Shown piece by piece: positions 30,115 through 39,789 of a DNA stretch of 64,000 nt. This DNA comes from CAVWCQ01 sp963753545 (GTDB lineage Bacteria; Chloroflexota; Anaerolineae; Aggregatilineales; Aggregatilineaceae). The DNA lies in assembly GCA_963753545.1 (NCBI GenBank), contig CAVWCQ010000004.1, forward strand, positions 145,334-209,333, given 5' to 3'. The stretch's first letter is position 1. Each line of letters starts with the position of its first letter. A model generated the notes under the pieces. That model was not told the DNA's origin, searched no databases, and saw nothing but the letters and a program-made list of their open reading frames with translations. The position numbers and the translations under genes were made by a program.

Positions 30115-31296
30115 CTACCCATTCATTAACTGTGGATCGTGTGTACGCGCCAGCCTCTCCAGCCGCCGCACCGCTTCCGACAGAGGGGGCAATTCCATCA
30201 TCTCGCGCTGAAGCTGCTGCGCCCGCAGGCGGTAATTCGCGTCAGTCAGGACGGCTTTGACCGCAGAGCGTATGGCTTCCGGCTCCCCGTTGACCAGCAC
30301 GCCAATCCCAAGGTCTGCGCATTGTTGAGCGGTAGGCATCTGATCGCCTGCCTCCAGCGGTATGATGACCACCGGCAGACCGTGCCAGAGGGCAGAATGC
30401 AAAGAGTTAAATCCGCCATGAAAAATGACTGCGTCGCAGGTGGGCAAGATCAGGGTTTGTGGAATGTACCGCTCGATCTTCACATGCTGCGGAAGGGGGT
30501 GAAATTGAGTCGGGTCCATCGACTGCCCGACGGTAATGATGGTGTTGAAATCTTCGGCGCTCAACGCGTCAATCAATGCCTGGAACCGTTCGGGCTGCTG
30601 GTTGAACGTGGTGCCCAGGGTCGCATAGACGGTTGGACAATCAGGCAGGTTCTGGACCCAGTCCGGTAGTTCCTGTTGAACGCTTAGGTCAAATGGCGGC
30701 ATGCAAAATCGATGCGTCACCGGAGGCGGAGGAGCACCCAGCCCCAACCCCCACGAAGGTGGCAGCGCATTCAACACAAAATAGCGGTCAAACGATTTGA
30801 GGCCGGGGTCTTCGGGCAAGCCATAACGCTGTCTGAGCGCATTAAGGGGCGCAGCACAACCGTACCGGGGCGAAATATAGAGCGCCCACAGGATACTGGC
30901 ATAGGGTATGTCGAAAAGCTCGGCGGCGATGGTGCTGCCAAACTCCAGGGGATCGCGGATAATCACGTCCGGTTTCCAACCCTGCATCAGGGCGATCAGG
31001 TCATCCGCCATCTGGGGGCCGAATCCCTGGATGAATCCCCAAATCTGTTGCATACCCGGGTGGGATACTGCGGCCTGAATGGCGGGCCATTCGGGGAGAG
31101 TGGTCAGGATATCATTGGACCCGGCACAATTCCGGCCACACGAGAAATGATCAAATCCGGCGCGCTTGACGACAGGGCCAAAATTTTCGCTTGTCGCGAA
31201 CGCCACCTCATGCCCGTGTTCCTTAAGCGCCTGAGCCAACGGCACGAGCGAATGGAAGTGACCGAAGAACGGTTGGACGGTGAACAAAACCCTCAT
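30115..31296 (-). CDS. GT1-type (MGT/UGT-like) glycosyltransferase
   Basis: The 393 residues have the GT-B N-terminal motif 'MRVLFTVQPFFGHFHSLVPL' with 'AQALKEHGHEVAFATSENFG'. The C-terminal donor-binding region reads 'VIFHGGFNSLHSALWHGLPV' followed by 'VIIPLEAGDQMPTAQQCADL', the equivalent of the HGG...P...DQ motif of macrolide and UDP-glucuronosyl transferases. It moves a sugar from an NDP-sugar to a small lipophilic acceptor; which one cannot be told. AGGAGAG precedes the ATG. It is last in a run of minus-strand genes that includes an acyl-ACP-reductase-like enzyme, so a lipid acceptor is conceivable. Confidence 0.82.
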   Translation of the reverse strand: MRVLFTVQPFFGHFHSLVPLAQALKEHGHEVAFATSENFGPVVKRAGFDHFSCGRNCAGSNDILTTLPEWPAIQAAVSHPGMQQIWGFIQGFGPQMADDLIALMQGWKPDVIIRDPLEFGSTIAAELFDIPYASILWALYISPRYGCAAPLNALRQRYGLPEDPGLKSFDRYFVLNALPPSWGLGLGAPPPPVTHRFCMPPFDLSVQQELPDWVQNLPDCPTVYATLGTTFNQQPERFQALIDALSAEDFNTIITVGQSMDPTQFHPLPQHVKIERYIPQTLILPTCDAVIFHGGFNSLHSALWHGLPVVIIPLEAGDQMPTAQQCADLGIGVLVNGEPEAIRSAVKAVLTDANYRLRAQQLQREMMELPPLSEAVRRLERLARTHDPQLMNG

Positions 31297-31354
31297 GGCA
31301 TCTCTCCTGAAACGAAGAATGAGGAACTGGTCGTTTTTTTCTAATTTCTCTTAC

Positions 31355-31452
31355 TTTTCCTCGCGAAGCTGCGTTCTCCGCGGTGAAGGTTCTTTTTCTA
31401 CCGCTTCTCTCTTTTGGTTTTCTTTGCGTTCTTTGCGCTCTTTGCGGTGAGA
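31355..31452 (-). repeat. CACCGCAAAG-type repeat, two units
   Basis: Minus strand 'atatctcaccgcaaagagcg' begins about 11 bases after the stop at 31461. A second unit with 'caccgcggagaacgc' follows. Confidence 0.8.
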
Positions 31453-31460
31453 TATTCTTT

Positions 31461-32539
31461 TTACTTTTTCGCCCGTTCCCGCACCCGCTCGATATGCTCG
31501 TCAGTCACCGCCCGTTCAAAACTGCGAAACCCGCTCAGTTTGAAGCCGTGCCGCGCCGCGATCATCCCAATCTCGTTGACCTGTTCCAGGCTGATATGTT
31601 TGCCGACGCTGTAATCGGCGTAGCGGCCTTCCAGCGCCAGGGCCATCGTCTCCGCCATGCACGCGTAGGATTTCCCGGCGGGAACCCGAAGTTGAACCCA
31701 AAATCGACCGGACCGGGCACTTCGACCATGCCGCCCTCAATCACCAGCACATCGTCCCGCACCTGCGCCACCCGCACCGATACGTCACGCGGGCGGGCCA
31801 CGTCGCACACCACCGTGCCCGGCTTCAGATGCTCCGGCTCGATCACGGAGGTTGTCGCGCTGGTCACGGTCAGGATCAGATCGGCGTGATAAATGCTGTG
31901 GATATCCAGGCTGGTCCTGATCTGGGCCTTGTGTCCCTGGCAGAGCGCCTCGACTTCATCGAGCGCCTCCTGCCGCCGCCCGACCAGCAGCAGATCCGGC
32001 ACTTCGCGGGCCAAAATCTGCGCGCAGACCGAGCCGATCACGCCCGTCGCCCCAACCACTGCCGCCGACGCGTCGCACATTTTAATATCCATGCGCCGCG
32101 CCGCTTCCCGCACCGCTTCCACCGCCATATAAACCGTATAGGCGTCGCCGTTCGTGACGGGCATTTCCAGCCGCTGCGCAATCGTATCGCCCGCGTCGCC
32201 CACGACGGACGTATACGCGCCCAGCCCCAGCAGCCGCGCGCCGAGCTTTTCCGCCATGTGCCCGCACGCGACGATCTTCTTATAGACCATCTCGACAGGC
32301 AGCGACATCATCGTTTTGGGCGTATAGGGACAGGCGATAAACCAGCCCGACAGTTCTTTTCCCGTTGCCTGGGAGGTAATGCCGTGAATCTCGGAGATGT
32401 ACACTGGAGGGAAAAACCGGGAGAGATAGTTGATCTGCCCTTCCGACAAGATTTTGCCGACGAGGGGCCACTTGCGGGATACGTCTTTTTTCGGATCAAT
32501 CGGATGAATGATAAATGCAAAGGTGTCAGGGGTGCTCAC
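31461..32539 (-). CDS. Acyl-ACP-reductase-like dehydrogenase (one frameshift)
   Basis: The N-terminal half ('FAFIIHPIDPKKDVSRKWPL', 'MMSLPVEMVYKKIVACGHMA') and the 'GLGAYTSVVGDAGDTIAQRL' stretch recall cyanobacterial long-chain acyl-[ACP] reductase. A Rossmann domain follows: 'DASAAVVGATGVIGSVCAQI' (GxTGxxG), 'DLLLVGRRQEALDEVEAL' and 'PGTVVCDVARPRDVSVRV'. The frame breaks at about 31680 in a G run. The other frame gives 'KSYACMAETMALALEGRYAD' and ends 'HIERVRERAKK'. Acyl-ACP reductases make fatty aldehydes from acyl-ACP with NADPH. No aldehyde deformylating oxygenase is nearby, so the product may feed alcohol or wax synthesis. A shikimate-dehydrogenase-like enzyme is the alternative. GTG start. 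Confidence 0.68.
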
Positions 32540-32671
32540 GGTGGCCTTCTAATTCTAACTATAATGCGCGCCTCCAATCATACCCCGCCGCCTCATATTC
32601 CCCAATGGTCATGAGACTGCCGTACTACCGCACCAATTGAGGCGAGTCACCTGCCCTCGCCCCTTGTTCTT

Positions 32672-32716
32672 ATCTCTGCTTTTCTTTGCGCTCTTTGCGT
32701 ACTTTGCGGTGAAATA
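32672..32716 (-). repeat. CACCGCAAAG-type repeat, one unit
   Basis: Minus strand 'atttcaccgcaaagtacgca', then aagagcgcaaagaaaagcag, starting about 19 bases after the stop at 32731. Confidence 0.8.
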
Positions 32717-32730
32717 TGTTCTTTTCTCTT

Positions 32731-34095
32731 CTACTCCCACGGCTCCAGGAACGCCGCTTCCGACTCCAACTGCCGTGGATAGCGGCGCTTATGCAGCTTG
32801 GCAACCGAGGCGCGCACCTTGTGGTGATCGCTCTCCTCGTAGGTGATATTCTTGTTGATCACCCGCCGCTCTGGGGAGGCGAACAGGATCGTATCGGACT
32901 CGATGACGCGCCCCGGCATGACCACCAGCCCCGATCCGAGCCGGGCGTTGTGGCCCACGCAGCCGCCGAGCACGGGTTGGCCCGTATCTTCCAGGTCGCC
33001 GTAAGCGTTCATCGCCCGCAGCGCGGCAGGCAGCAGGTTGAAGTCGGTGAATGTCGTTCCCGCCCCAACAAAACTGTTGCGCCCGATGACGCACATTTGC
33101 AGGCAGGTGTTCTGAGCGATGATCGAGTATTCCATCATCGTGGACATAAACAGCGCGGCGCGGAAGGGCAAAAAGCAGTTGTTGCCCACCACGCTCAACA
33201 TCAACTGGCAGCCCTGCGCCACATTGACATAATCCCCGATGATGCTGTTATCGATCACCGCGCCGGGGCCGATATAGCAGTTGCGTCCAATGGTCGTCGG
33301 GCCGTAAATGACCGCCGACGGGTCGATGACGGTGCCCTCCCCCACTTCCACCACCTGGGAGCACGACAGCACCTGCTTCTGCTCCTTAATGGCCCGGAAC
33401 AGCATGCGCAGTGCCACCAGATTATGTTCCGATACCTGCTTTTCAAAGCGCTTCCCACGAGAGAACACGCCCATGATGATATTGGCGAAATAGACATGCA
33501 CCCAACTGTCAATCGACAGGCAGGATCGCTCAGTCAGCAGGTGCGTCAGGTCGAGGTCGCGGCTGCCCTGCTCGCCGCCGGGGCGGAGATTCGTCATGGA
33601 GTCGGGGATGTTGTAATAACCGATCTCCTTATAATCGCTGAAGATGGGCACCGCCCGCCACTGCCGCGGATCGGCATAGCCGTTCGGGAAGTACCACATA
33701 TCGAGCGGATAATAGAGGGGGCGTCCGTTGATATCGTTGACGGGCTTCAGGCGCGACAGCGGGATCGAATATTTCATCCACGCGGCGTCATTCGCAGGCA
33801 GCGCGGCCTGTGATGGCAGACGGCTGGCGCGGGCCGTGTCAAAAAACTCGCGGAAGAATTGGGTATCGAAGTGCAGGTTATCGCGGTAAACGATCAGTTC
33901 GCCGCCTTCCGAGGCCGCCTGCACCAGTTCGTGAATCGAAGCCAGGGGCATTTCGGCAGGAGTTGGCCCGATCACCTCGTCCAGAATATCCGCGTGGTGG
34001 ATTTTCAGCGCCTTGTTGAGGATGCTCAGGTCGCGCGCTGGTTCGTTGAATGGCGTGATCAGGTGGTGGTCTTCAATAATAAATTTGCGCATCAT
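32731..34095 (-). CDS. Left-handed beta-helix (hexapeptide) acyltransferase-like protein
   Basis: The 454 residues have an N-terminal alpha/beta region of about 240 residues ('IIEDHHLITPFNEPARDLSI') that I cannot place. A hexapeptide-repeat beta-helix follows from about residue 245: 'VVEVGEGTVIDPSAVIYGPT', 'TIGRNCYIGPGAVIDNSIIG' and 'CVIGRNSFVGAGTTFTDFNL'. The repeat resembles GlmU or LpxA-type acyl- and nucleotidyltransferase domains. Late in the helix 'GCVGHNARLGSGLVVMPGRV' completes the coil. The enzyme class is probable; the substrate is open. GGAGAG lies four bases before ATG 34095. Confidence 0.72.
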   Translation of the reverse strand: MMRKFIIEDHHLITPFNEPARDLSILNKALKIHHADILDEVIGPTPAEMPLASIHELVQAASEGGELIVYRDNLHFDTQFFREFFDTARASRLPSQAALPANDAAWMKYSIPLSRLKPVNDINGRPLYYPLDMWYFPNGYADPRQWRAVPIFSDYKEIGYYNIPDSMTNLRPGGEQGSRDLDLTHLLTERSCLSIDSWVHVYFANIIMGVFSRGKRFEKQVSEHNLVALRMLFRAIKEQKQVLSCSQVVEVGEGTVIDPSAVIYGPTTIGRNCYIGPGAVIDNSIIGDYVNVAQGCQLMLSVVGNNCFLPFRAALFMSTMMEYSIIAQNTCLQMCVIGRNSFVGAGTTFTDFNLLPAALRAMNAYGDLEDTGQPVLGGCVGHNARLGSGLVVMPGRVIESDTILFASPERRVINKNITYEESDHHKVRASVAKLHKRRYPRQLESEAAFLEPWE

Positions 34096-34219
34096 TGCTC
34101 TCCGCGTGCCGTCCGATGCGTCTAGTATGCTTTATTTGGGAGTGTGGAGCAACTCTCGTCGCCAGTCAGTTCAGTGCCAGCGGGCACGATATCGAGCACA
34201 TTAGCCATCTGAAGCCGCG

Positions 34220-35040
34220 TTACTGCGAGTTCGTCAGCAGCCAGGCGCGCAGCGTGGTGATGAACCGCTGCGGCGAGTCCATCATAATGAAGTGTCCAGC
34301 GTCGGGGAACCATTCGATCTGGGCATGGGGTACGCCCGCCTTCAGCGTCTCGTTCTCGCTGGGCCGCACGATAATATCGTTCTTGCCATACATACCCAGC
34401 GTCGGGACGATGACGCGGTTGAGTTCGGGGCGCAGATCGGTTTGGCGCAGCGTGCCGATGCTCTGGAAGAACGACTCCATGCTGATCATCGACACATCTT
34501 TATTGATCATGCGGGACATCGAGCCGCCGTCTTTCGCCATAAAATAGCTGTAGCCGCGCAAAAAGAGCCGCAGCGGGCGGCCCCGGAACAGCCAGAAGAA
34601 CGCGGCCAGCTTGGGATAGCCGGACATCTTCAGCAGCAGATTGAGCGATGTGCCGTTAATCGGGGAGCCGATCACGCACACCTTGACGACTTTTTCCGGG
34701 TAGCGGATCGCCATGCTCAGCGAGACCGTGCCGCCCATCGAATGGCCGATCAGGGGCGCTTTTTTGATGCCGAGCCGGTCCATAAACTGGTAGACCATCT
34801 CGACATAGGTGGGACGGTGAACGAATCGCGCCGCTGTTCCTGCTCTTCTTGGCCAACCACGCCGGACTCGCCAAACCCAAAAAAGTCCAGGGCATAGGTG
34901 CGGAATTCGTGCCCTAGAACTTCAATGGTATCGCGCCATAAGGCCCATGAGCCGAGCCAGCCGTGCAGCAAAAGCACAGGCCGCCCGCGCCCATAGGTCT
35001 CATAATGGATAATTCCTGGGTCCGTGACAAGTGATGGCAC
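34220..35040 (-). CDS. Alpha/beta hydrolase (one frameshift)
   Basis: Oxyanion motif 'RGRPVLLLHGWLGSWALW', nucleophile elbow 'APLIGHSMGGTVSLSMAIRY', acid in 'VPTLGMYGKNDIIVRPS' and catalytic His in 'EWFPDAGHFIMMDSPQ'. The triad is intact. The frame changes at about 34805 between 'RRDSFTV' and 'TYVEMVYQFMDRLGIKK'. After correction it is about 273 residues, normal for the fold. The N-terminus is nearly identical in pattern to the hydrolase at 16265-17523, which differs by a long insert. Esterase or lipase activity is likely; the substrate is unknown. Confidence 0.82.
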
Positions 35041-35133
35041 GTCTGGTCGTTCCTCCAGACCGCAAGATGCAGGGCTGAACGCAGCGTTTGAGGACGAACG
35101 CCTATCGGAGGCCGAATATCCCCCCGGCTGTGG

Positions 35134-35677
35134 CTAGGTATCCATTTCCTCAAGGATCGAGTAGAGCAGTTCAAGCAGCACATTCTTGACGCTCTCTTTG
35201 TCCTTGGCGACACAAGGCAGCAGCTTGACGTTCTCCTCGATGCGCAGCGCAATGCGGAGATCGTCTGGCGACCAGGCTTCGGGATGATCTTGCTTGTTGG
35301 CAGCCACCACATACGGCGTAGGCGCATAAGCGCGGAACGTTTCCAGAATGCTTTTTGCTTCACGGAACGTTTCCGGCTTGGCGCTGTCTACCATCACCAC
35401 AAAGCCCAGCATACCTTCGGCCAGAATTTCCCACATGAAGTCAAACCGCCGCTGGCCGGGTGTGCCGAACAGATACAGCACCAGATCATCATCGACGGTG
35501 ATACGGCCAAAGTCCATTGCAACAGTTGTGGCTTCTTTGGTTCCGTACTCTGCCGAACTCGGAAGAAATGCTCTCGTCGGTAGATACCACGTCGATTTCA
35601 CTGATCGAGCGTATAAATTCGGTCTTGCCCGCGCTGAAGGGGCCAGTGATGACCATTTTGACTGTTTGCATGGGCAT
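35134..35677 (-). CDS. Ras-like small GTPase of the MglA/ADP-ribosylation-factor-like type (one frameshift)
   Basis: P-loop 'KMVITGPFSAGKTEFIRSIS', the G3 region 'YLFGTPGQRRFDFMWEILAE', and G4 'YVVAANKQDHPEAWSPDD' identify a bacterial Ras-superfamily GTPase. G3 reads GTPGQ in place of DxxGQ, common in this bacterial subgroup. The frame changes at about 35560, near 'DESISS' and 'AEYGTKEATTVAMDFG'. GTG 35689 is an alternative start four codons earlier. Such GTPases are switches for polarity, motility or signalling and are often encoded next to Roadblock or DUF4388 proteins, as here (56 bases after a DUF4388 gene). Confidence 0.85.
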
Positions 35678-35745
35678 GGTCGGTTTCACTCTTCCGTAGA
35701 TAATAAATACACAGCCTACCCTGCGGCAGGCCTACCAGGGATAAA

Positions 35746-36640
35746 TTAAGTTTCCTTGATTTTGGCGATCAACCGTTCCACCACGCTGCGTTTAACCGTC
35801 AGCGAAGGCGAGGCGGCTGTCCGGCGCGGAGCACCACTGCCCGCTTGGGGCTGCTGCACTCCCGGCGGCTTCACCAGTTCCACCAGGCCTGCCTGCAAAA
35901 GCCCATAAACGATCCGACGTATTTCAGTGTCGGTCATATTGCAGGCTTTGGCAATCTGCCGGATGGAGTTTCTGCGGATTGATAAATGATACCACGCGCC
36001 ATTCTTCCACACCGAGGTGAATCCCCCGGAAGCGATCCCCCGGCGCATCGGGGAATTTTAAAGCCATATCCAGGTTGGGCAGTTCTTCTTCAAGCGGCTT
36101 GACTTCCTTGGCGCGCCGCGTGCCCTCGATGATCACATTTTTGAGATCAATCGGAACGGTGATGCGCTCTGGAGGCGGTGAGACGTTTTCTTCAAAGACA
36201 AACGGCTCCTGGTTCCAGGACATCACGTCATAGACGATATCCAGCGTGTTCTGTTGAATGCTGCGCACGACATCGGCCTGAGTGACATAGTTGGCGTTGA
36301 TCAGCATCAGCGCCAGGGCTTTGTCCGAATATTTCGCCCCGCGCTCGCGGATCACGCGCGCCTGCTCGGCATTCAGCTTGCCCGCTTTTTGCAGGACCGT
36401 TGCCAGATGCCCGTCCTGGCTGCCCACAGTGGCCAGCACGAGGCGGCCTTCCCTAAAGGCGATCGTCGCCCGCTCTTCACCTGGAACAACCTTTTTGCGC
36501 TTGTTCCCCTGCCCATCCGTGATCATCTCATCGGTGACGATAGGCTGGTAAAGACGCAGTGTGCCGGTTTTTTTTGCCAGGTTGATCAGATTTAAAATTT
36601 GCGTTGTACTAAAATCCGCCAGGTTCCCTTTGAGTGCCAT
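35746..36640 (-). CDS. DUF4388 (PATAN-like) protein with C-terminal helix-turn-helix (one frameshift)
   Basis: The N-terminal DUF4388 domain reads 'MALKGNLADFSTTQILNLIN' then 'LAKKTGTLRLYQP' and 'ERATIAFREGRLVLATVGSQ'. The central region includes 'YVTQADVVRSIQQNTLDIVY'. The frame breaks at about 35975. The C-terminal part 'NSIRQIAKACNMTDTEIRRI' and 'VYGLLQAGLVEL' resembles a winged helix, with a Pro/Gln-rich tail. DUF4388 proteins are proposed partners in GTPase and two-component signalling. AGGA is eight bases before the ATG, the same leader as in the paralogue at 37112. Confidence 0.8.
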
Positions 36641-37111
36641 CTACAAATTCCTACCCTGGGGTCGGGTGATAACGGCGGGTAAGTCGTGTCTACGTGATAG
36701 TGCACAAGTAGCGCGCATTATACCCTGCCCCCAAAACCGAGTCAACCGGACCAAAGATGGGTTCGAACATCATCAATTCATGGCTATTATAAATGAGAAT
36801 TGTAAAAGCATTCGTGAAATTGTTGTGAACTATCCAATGCTTCAGCGTTAGGTTTCCGGCTTCACCAGCGGCTGCCACGTCGGATAATAATTAAGGCGGT
36901 TCTGCGGCAGCTCCTCTTAAACCATTTCAAGCCGCCAAAGTGCCTGAGAATGATAGACTATTTCGCTAAAATATAGAAGCATTGTGAAACAAGAGGGAAA
37001 TAAAGGCAAATTTTGGAGAAGCGACGGTGCCGCACCGCGGGGGAGACAGCGCGGCACCTATCGGTCCTGAACATTTTGCTCAAGACCGATTTGCAGGTTC
37101 ACAGTGCGGAA
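36641..37111. other. Non-coding gap between the two DUF4388 genes
   Basis: This stretch of 471 bases contains no convincing reading frame. It holds an inverted repeat GGTGCCGC/GCGGCACC (37026-37033 with 37051-37058) downstream of the second DUF4388 gene, which could end its transcript although no T-run follows. AT content is high around 36760-36850 and 36940-37015, fitting promoter DNA for the 36640 gene; I could not fix the hexamers. Confidence 0.45.
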
Positions 37112-37936
37112 CTAAAACTGAAACACCGAGAGCATCGCAGACATACGCCGAGTCGTGGAATTACCCGATGCTGCCTCCACCTTGAGTTCCACCAACCCTT
37201 TCCGCAAAAGCCCATACACGACGCGGCGGATTTGTGCATCAGTCATATTGCAGGATTTTGCGATCTGCCGGATAGAAGTTTTCCGATCAACCAGTGAAAC
37301 CACGTGCCATTCTTCTACACCCAGGCTAAGCCCCTGGAACAGATCACCCGGATCGTCGGGGAATTTTAGAACCACGTCCAGGTTTGGCAGTTCTTCTGCA
37401 AAAGGCTTCACTTCCAGGGCGTGGCGTGTGCCCTCGGCAATCACGCTCTTGATGTCAATGGAAACGGTGATGCGCTCTGGCGGCGGCAGAACATCTTCTT
37501 CAAAAACAAACGGCCCCTGATTCCATGTCATCACATCATAGACGATATCCAGCGTATATTGGCGAACGCTGTGTACAATATCGTCCCGCGTGACATAATT
37601 GGCATTGATCAGCGCCAGGGCCAGGGCCTTATCTGAATATTTCGCCCCCCGCTGGTTAATGATGTGCACCTGCTCGGCATTCAGCTTGCCCGCTTTATGC
37701 AGCATCATTGGCAACGATCCATCGTGGGGGCCTGCTGAGGCGAGAATCAAGCGGCCTTCCTTAAAAGTTATGGTGGCCCGTTCTTCATTCAGCGGAGCGA
37801 TTTTTTGCTTGTTTACCCGCCCATTCGAGACAACAGGCTGCTGGTAGAGACGGAGTGTTCCAGTCTTTCGCGCCAGGCTGATCAGGCTTAACAGCCGCGT
37901 CGCACTAAGTTCGGTCAGGTTCCCTCTGAGTGCCAT
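37112..37936 (-). CDS. DUF4388 (PATAN-like) protein, paralogue of the 35746 gene
   Basis: It is about 60-70 percent alike to its neighbour by eye and unbroken: 'MALRGNLTELSATRLLSLIS', 'LARKTGTLRLYQQ', 'YVTRDDIVHSVRQYTLDIVY' and the C-terminal helix-turn-helix 'TSIRQIAKSCNMTDAQIRRV'. This intact copy shows how the frame of the other should run. An in-frame start ten codons upstream exists, but AGGA eight bases before ATG 37936 and the match to the paralogue favour this start. Likely signalling partner of the GTPase at 35134. Confidence 0.82.
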   Translation of the reverse strand: MALRGNLTELSATRLLSLISLARKTGTLRLYQQPVVSNGRVNKQKIAPLNEERATITFKEGRLILASAGPHDGSLPMMLHKAGKLNAEQVHIINQRGAKYSDKALALALINANYVTRDDIVHSVRQYTLDIVYDVMTWNQGPFVFEEDVLPPPERITVSIDIKSVIAEGTRHALEVKPFAEELPNLDVVLKFPDDPGDLFQGLSLGVEEWHVVSLVDRKTSIRQIAKSCNMTDAQIRRVVYGLLRKGLVELKVEAASGNSTTRRMSAMLSVFQF

Positions 37937-38099
37937 AGGTAAATTCCTATCTGGAGCATGGGCCATAATGCCCTGCCACCTAAAAGTAGATTGGGTTGAT
38001 CATCAAAGGGGGGAATCAATATCTTCTGCTTATTATATGTTAAGATTTGTCAGTGGGGCTATAAAAACATTCTAAAAAATAGTATAAGGCGAGGTAACA

Positions 38100-39198
38100 G
38101 TGGAATTAAGCCAAATCCTCGTGCGCTGGCGGCGGGCGGTCCCTGCCCTGCTCCTGCTCGTGAGTTCGCTTACCCTGGCTGCATGTGCTCCCCATGAACC
38201 AGAAATGATCACAGTCAGCGCAACACCGCCTCCCCATATCATCGGGCCAGACAATTTTCCACCGGGCGTCAACCCCCTCACCGGAGAGCGCGTGTATAAC
38301 CCCGCCGTACTCAATCGCCGCCCCCTGGCGGTCAAGATATCCAACGCGCCCGATACCGTTCGTCCCCAGGCCGGAATCGGAGCGGCTGATCTGGTCTTTG
38401 AACATTATGTCGAAGGCGGCCTGAACTCGTTTTACGGCGATCTATTGGACCAACACGCCGTACCGGGTCGGATCGGTGCGCAGCGCCCGCCTGATCGATC
38501 TGGAAATTCCAGCGATGTATGGGACGCTCTTTGCCTATTCCGGGGCCAGTGAGCCGATCCGCCAGCGGATTGCCGCCCTGCCGTTTGCCAATCGTGCTTA
38601 TGAAGGGGTCAGCGTTGGCGAACCCGTCTACTACCGTGATACAGGGATCGAAGCGCCCCATAATATGTTCGTGACCCCAGCCCAAATCTGGGCCCGCGCT
38701 GACCGTGACGGCGTGGACGATCCACCCAAGTTGAGCGGCATGGTCTTTTCGGACGCCCCACCCCATACCGGAGTGAAGGCGAACAGCATCACGATCAACT
38801 ATGGGCCGGATCTCGTGGAATGGCAGTATGACCCGGAGACAAGCCGCTATTCCCGCTATGATGACGGCAAGGCGCACCTGGATGCCAACACCGGGGATCA
38901 GGTCACAGCCGCCAATGTGATCATGATCTACGCGCACCACCAGGAAGATTTAAGCATTGTCGAGAGCGAGTGGCAGGGCGTCAAAAGTTTTTCAATCGAA
39001 ATTCAGATCTGGACGCTCGGCCCGGCTACGCTGTTCCGCGATGGAGAGATGCTCCAGGGTTATTGGATGCGTTGGAATGAGAACGATATGCTGACCTTTT
39101 GGGCCGACGAAGCAGAGACACAGCGGCTTTATCTCAAACCGGGCAATACCTGGTTCCAGGTTGTACCTCTTGACTTCGCAGGACTGAGCGTCGGATAG
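38100..39198 (+). CDS. DUF3048 (YerB-like) lipoprotein (one frameshift)
   Basis: A signal peptide with lipobox 'VSSLTLAACAPHEPE' (Cys near residue 29) anchors it to the membrane. The DUF3048 core follows: 'NFPPGVNPLTGERVYNPAVL', 'RRPLAVKISNAPDTVRPQAG' and, one frame over, 'TRFTAIYWTNTPYRVGSVRS' with 'ARLIDLEIPAMYGTLFAYSG'. The break at about 38424 is one extra A in an AA pair. The C-terminal part ('DGKAHLDANTGDQVTAANVI') is intact. Family function is unknown; some members are linked to cell-envelope maintenance. GTG start with GAGG six bases upstream. Confidence 0.82.
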
Positions 39199-39246
39199 TA
39201 CAATTGTGAATTGTTTCCGCTGCGGGTTCATCAAGGCGCGTACATC

Positions 39247-39789
39247 ATGAGTCCAGAATTCCCCTCTATGTTTTTATGGAGCCTGACGCTGGTCGCCAGC
39301 GCTGGCATGTTTTATTACGGCGCTATCCTCAGCGGGCTGTACAAAGATCCTCTGATGGCCCAGTTTCGAACCTACGGCGAGGAACATCGCCCCTTTCTGA
39401 TTAACCGCTTCCTGGAGATCATCGGCGGCTGGTGTATCTTGATGGCTATTGTGGTGCGGATCATCATCGCGGGCAGCGCCCTGGCCCGATCCAGTTTTGC
39501 GCCGCTCACCTTTCTTGTCATCGCGGTGATGGCCTTTACCGCCGATATCATTGTGCGCCGCCGCCCTGCTATCCGAGAAGCATTCCCTCGCTGGTATTAT
39601 GATCTGCTGCACGTCGCCACTCGCCAGGAACGGCGCTTCATTGGCTGGGCATGGCTGCGTATTCCCCGTAAGATGCGCTGGCGCTTAAACGGCGATCAGG
39701 CGGCCTTCCGCGTCTGGTCCGATATGGTGCGGATCACTGTCGTCTATGGAGCGCGGGAGCGGGATGATCCCTGGTCGATGTGGAGTTAA
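39247..39789 (+). CDS. Hypothetical membrane protein, 180 aa
   Basis: Three hydrophobic segments are visible: about residues 7-26 ('FLWSLTLVASAGMFYYGAIL'), 58-76 ('IIGGWCILMAIVVRIIIAG') and 83-100 ('FAPLTFLVIAVMAFTADI'). A basic C-terminal tail follows ('RRFIGWAWLRIPRKMRWRLN'). No family recognised. The ATG at 39247 gives a clean N-terminus. Its stop overlaps the end of the convergent PIN-toxin pseudogene by four bases. Confidence 0.55.
   Translation: MSPEFPSMFLWSLTLVASAGMFYYGAILSGLYKDPLMAQFRTYGEEHRPFLINRFLEIIGGWCILMAIVVRIIIAGSALARSSFAPLTFLVIAVMAFTADIIVRRRPAIREAFPRWYYDLLHVATRQERRFIGWAWLRIPRKMRWRLNGDQAAFRVWSDMVRITVVYGARERDDPWSMWS

Noticed and set aside
36755..36772. GGTTCGAA-like motif suggesting a tRNA T-arm
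   Set aside because: No acceptor stem, D-arm or anticodon arm can be drawn around it.
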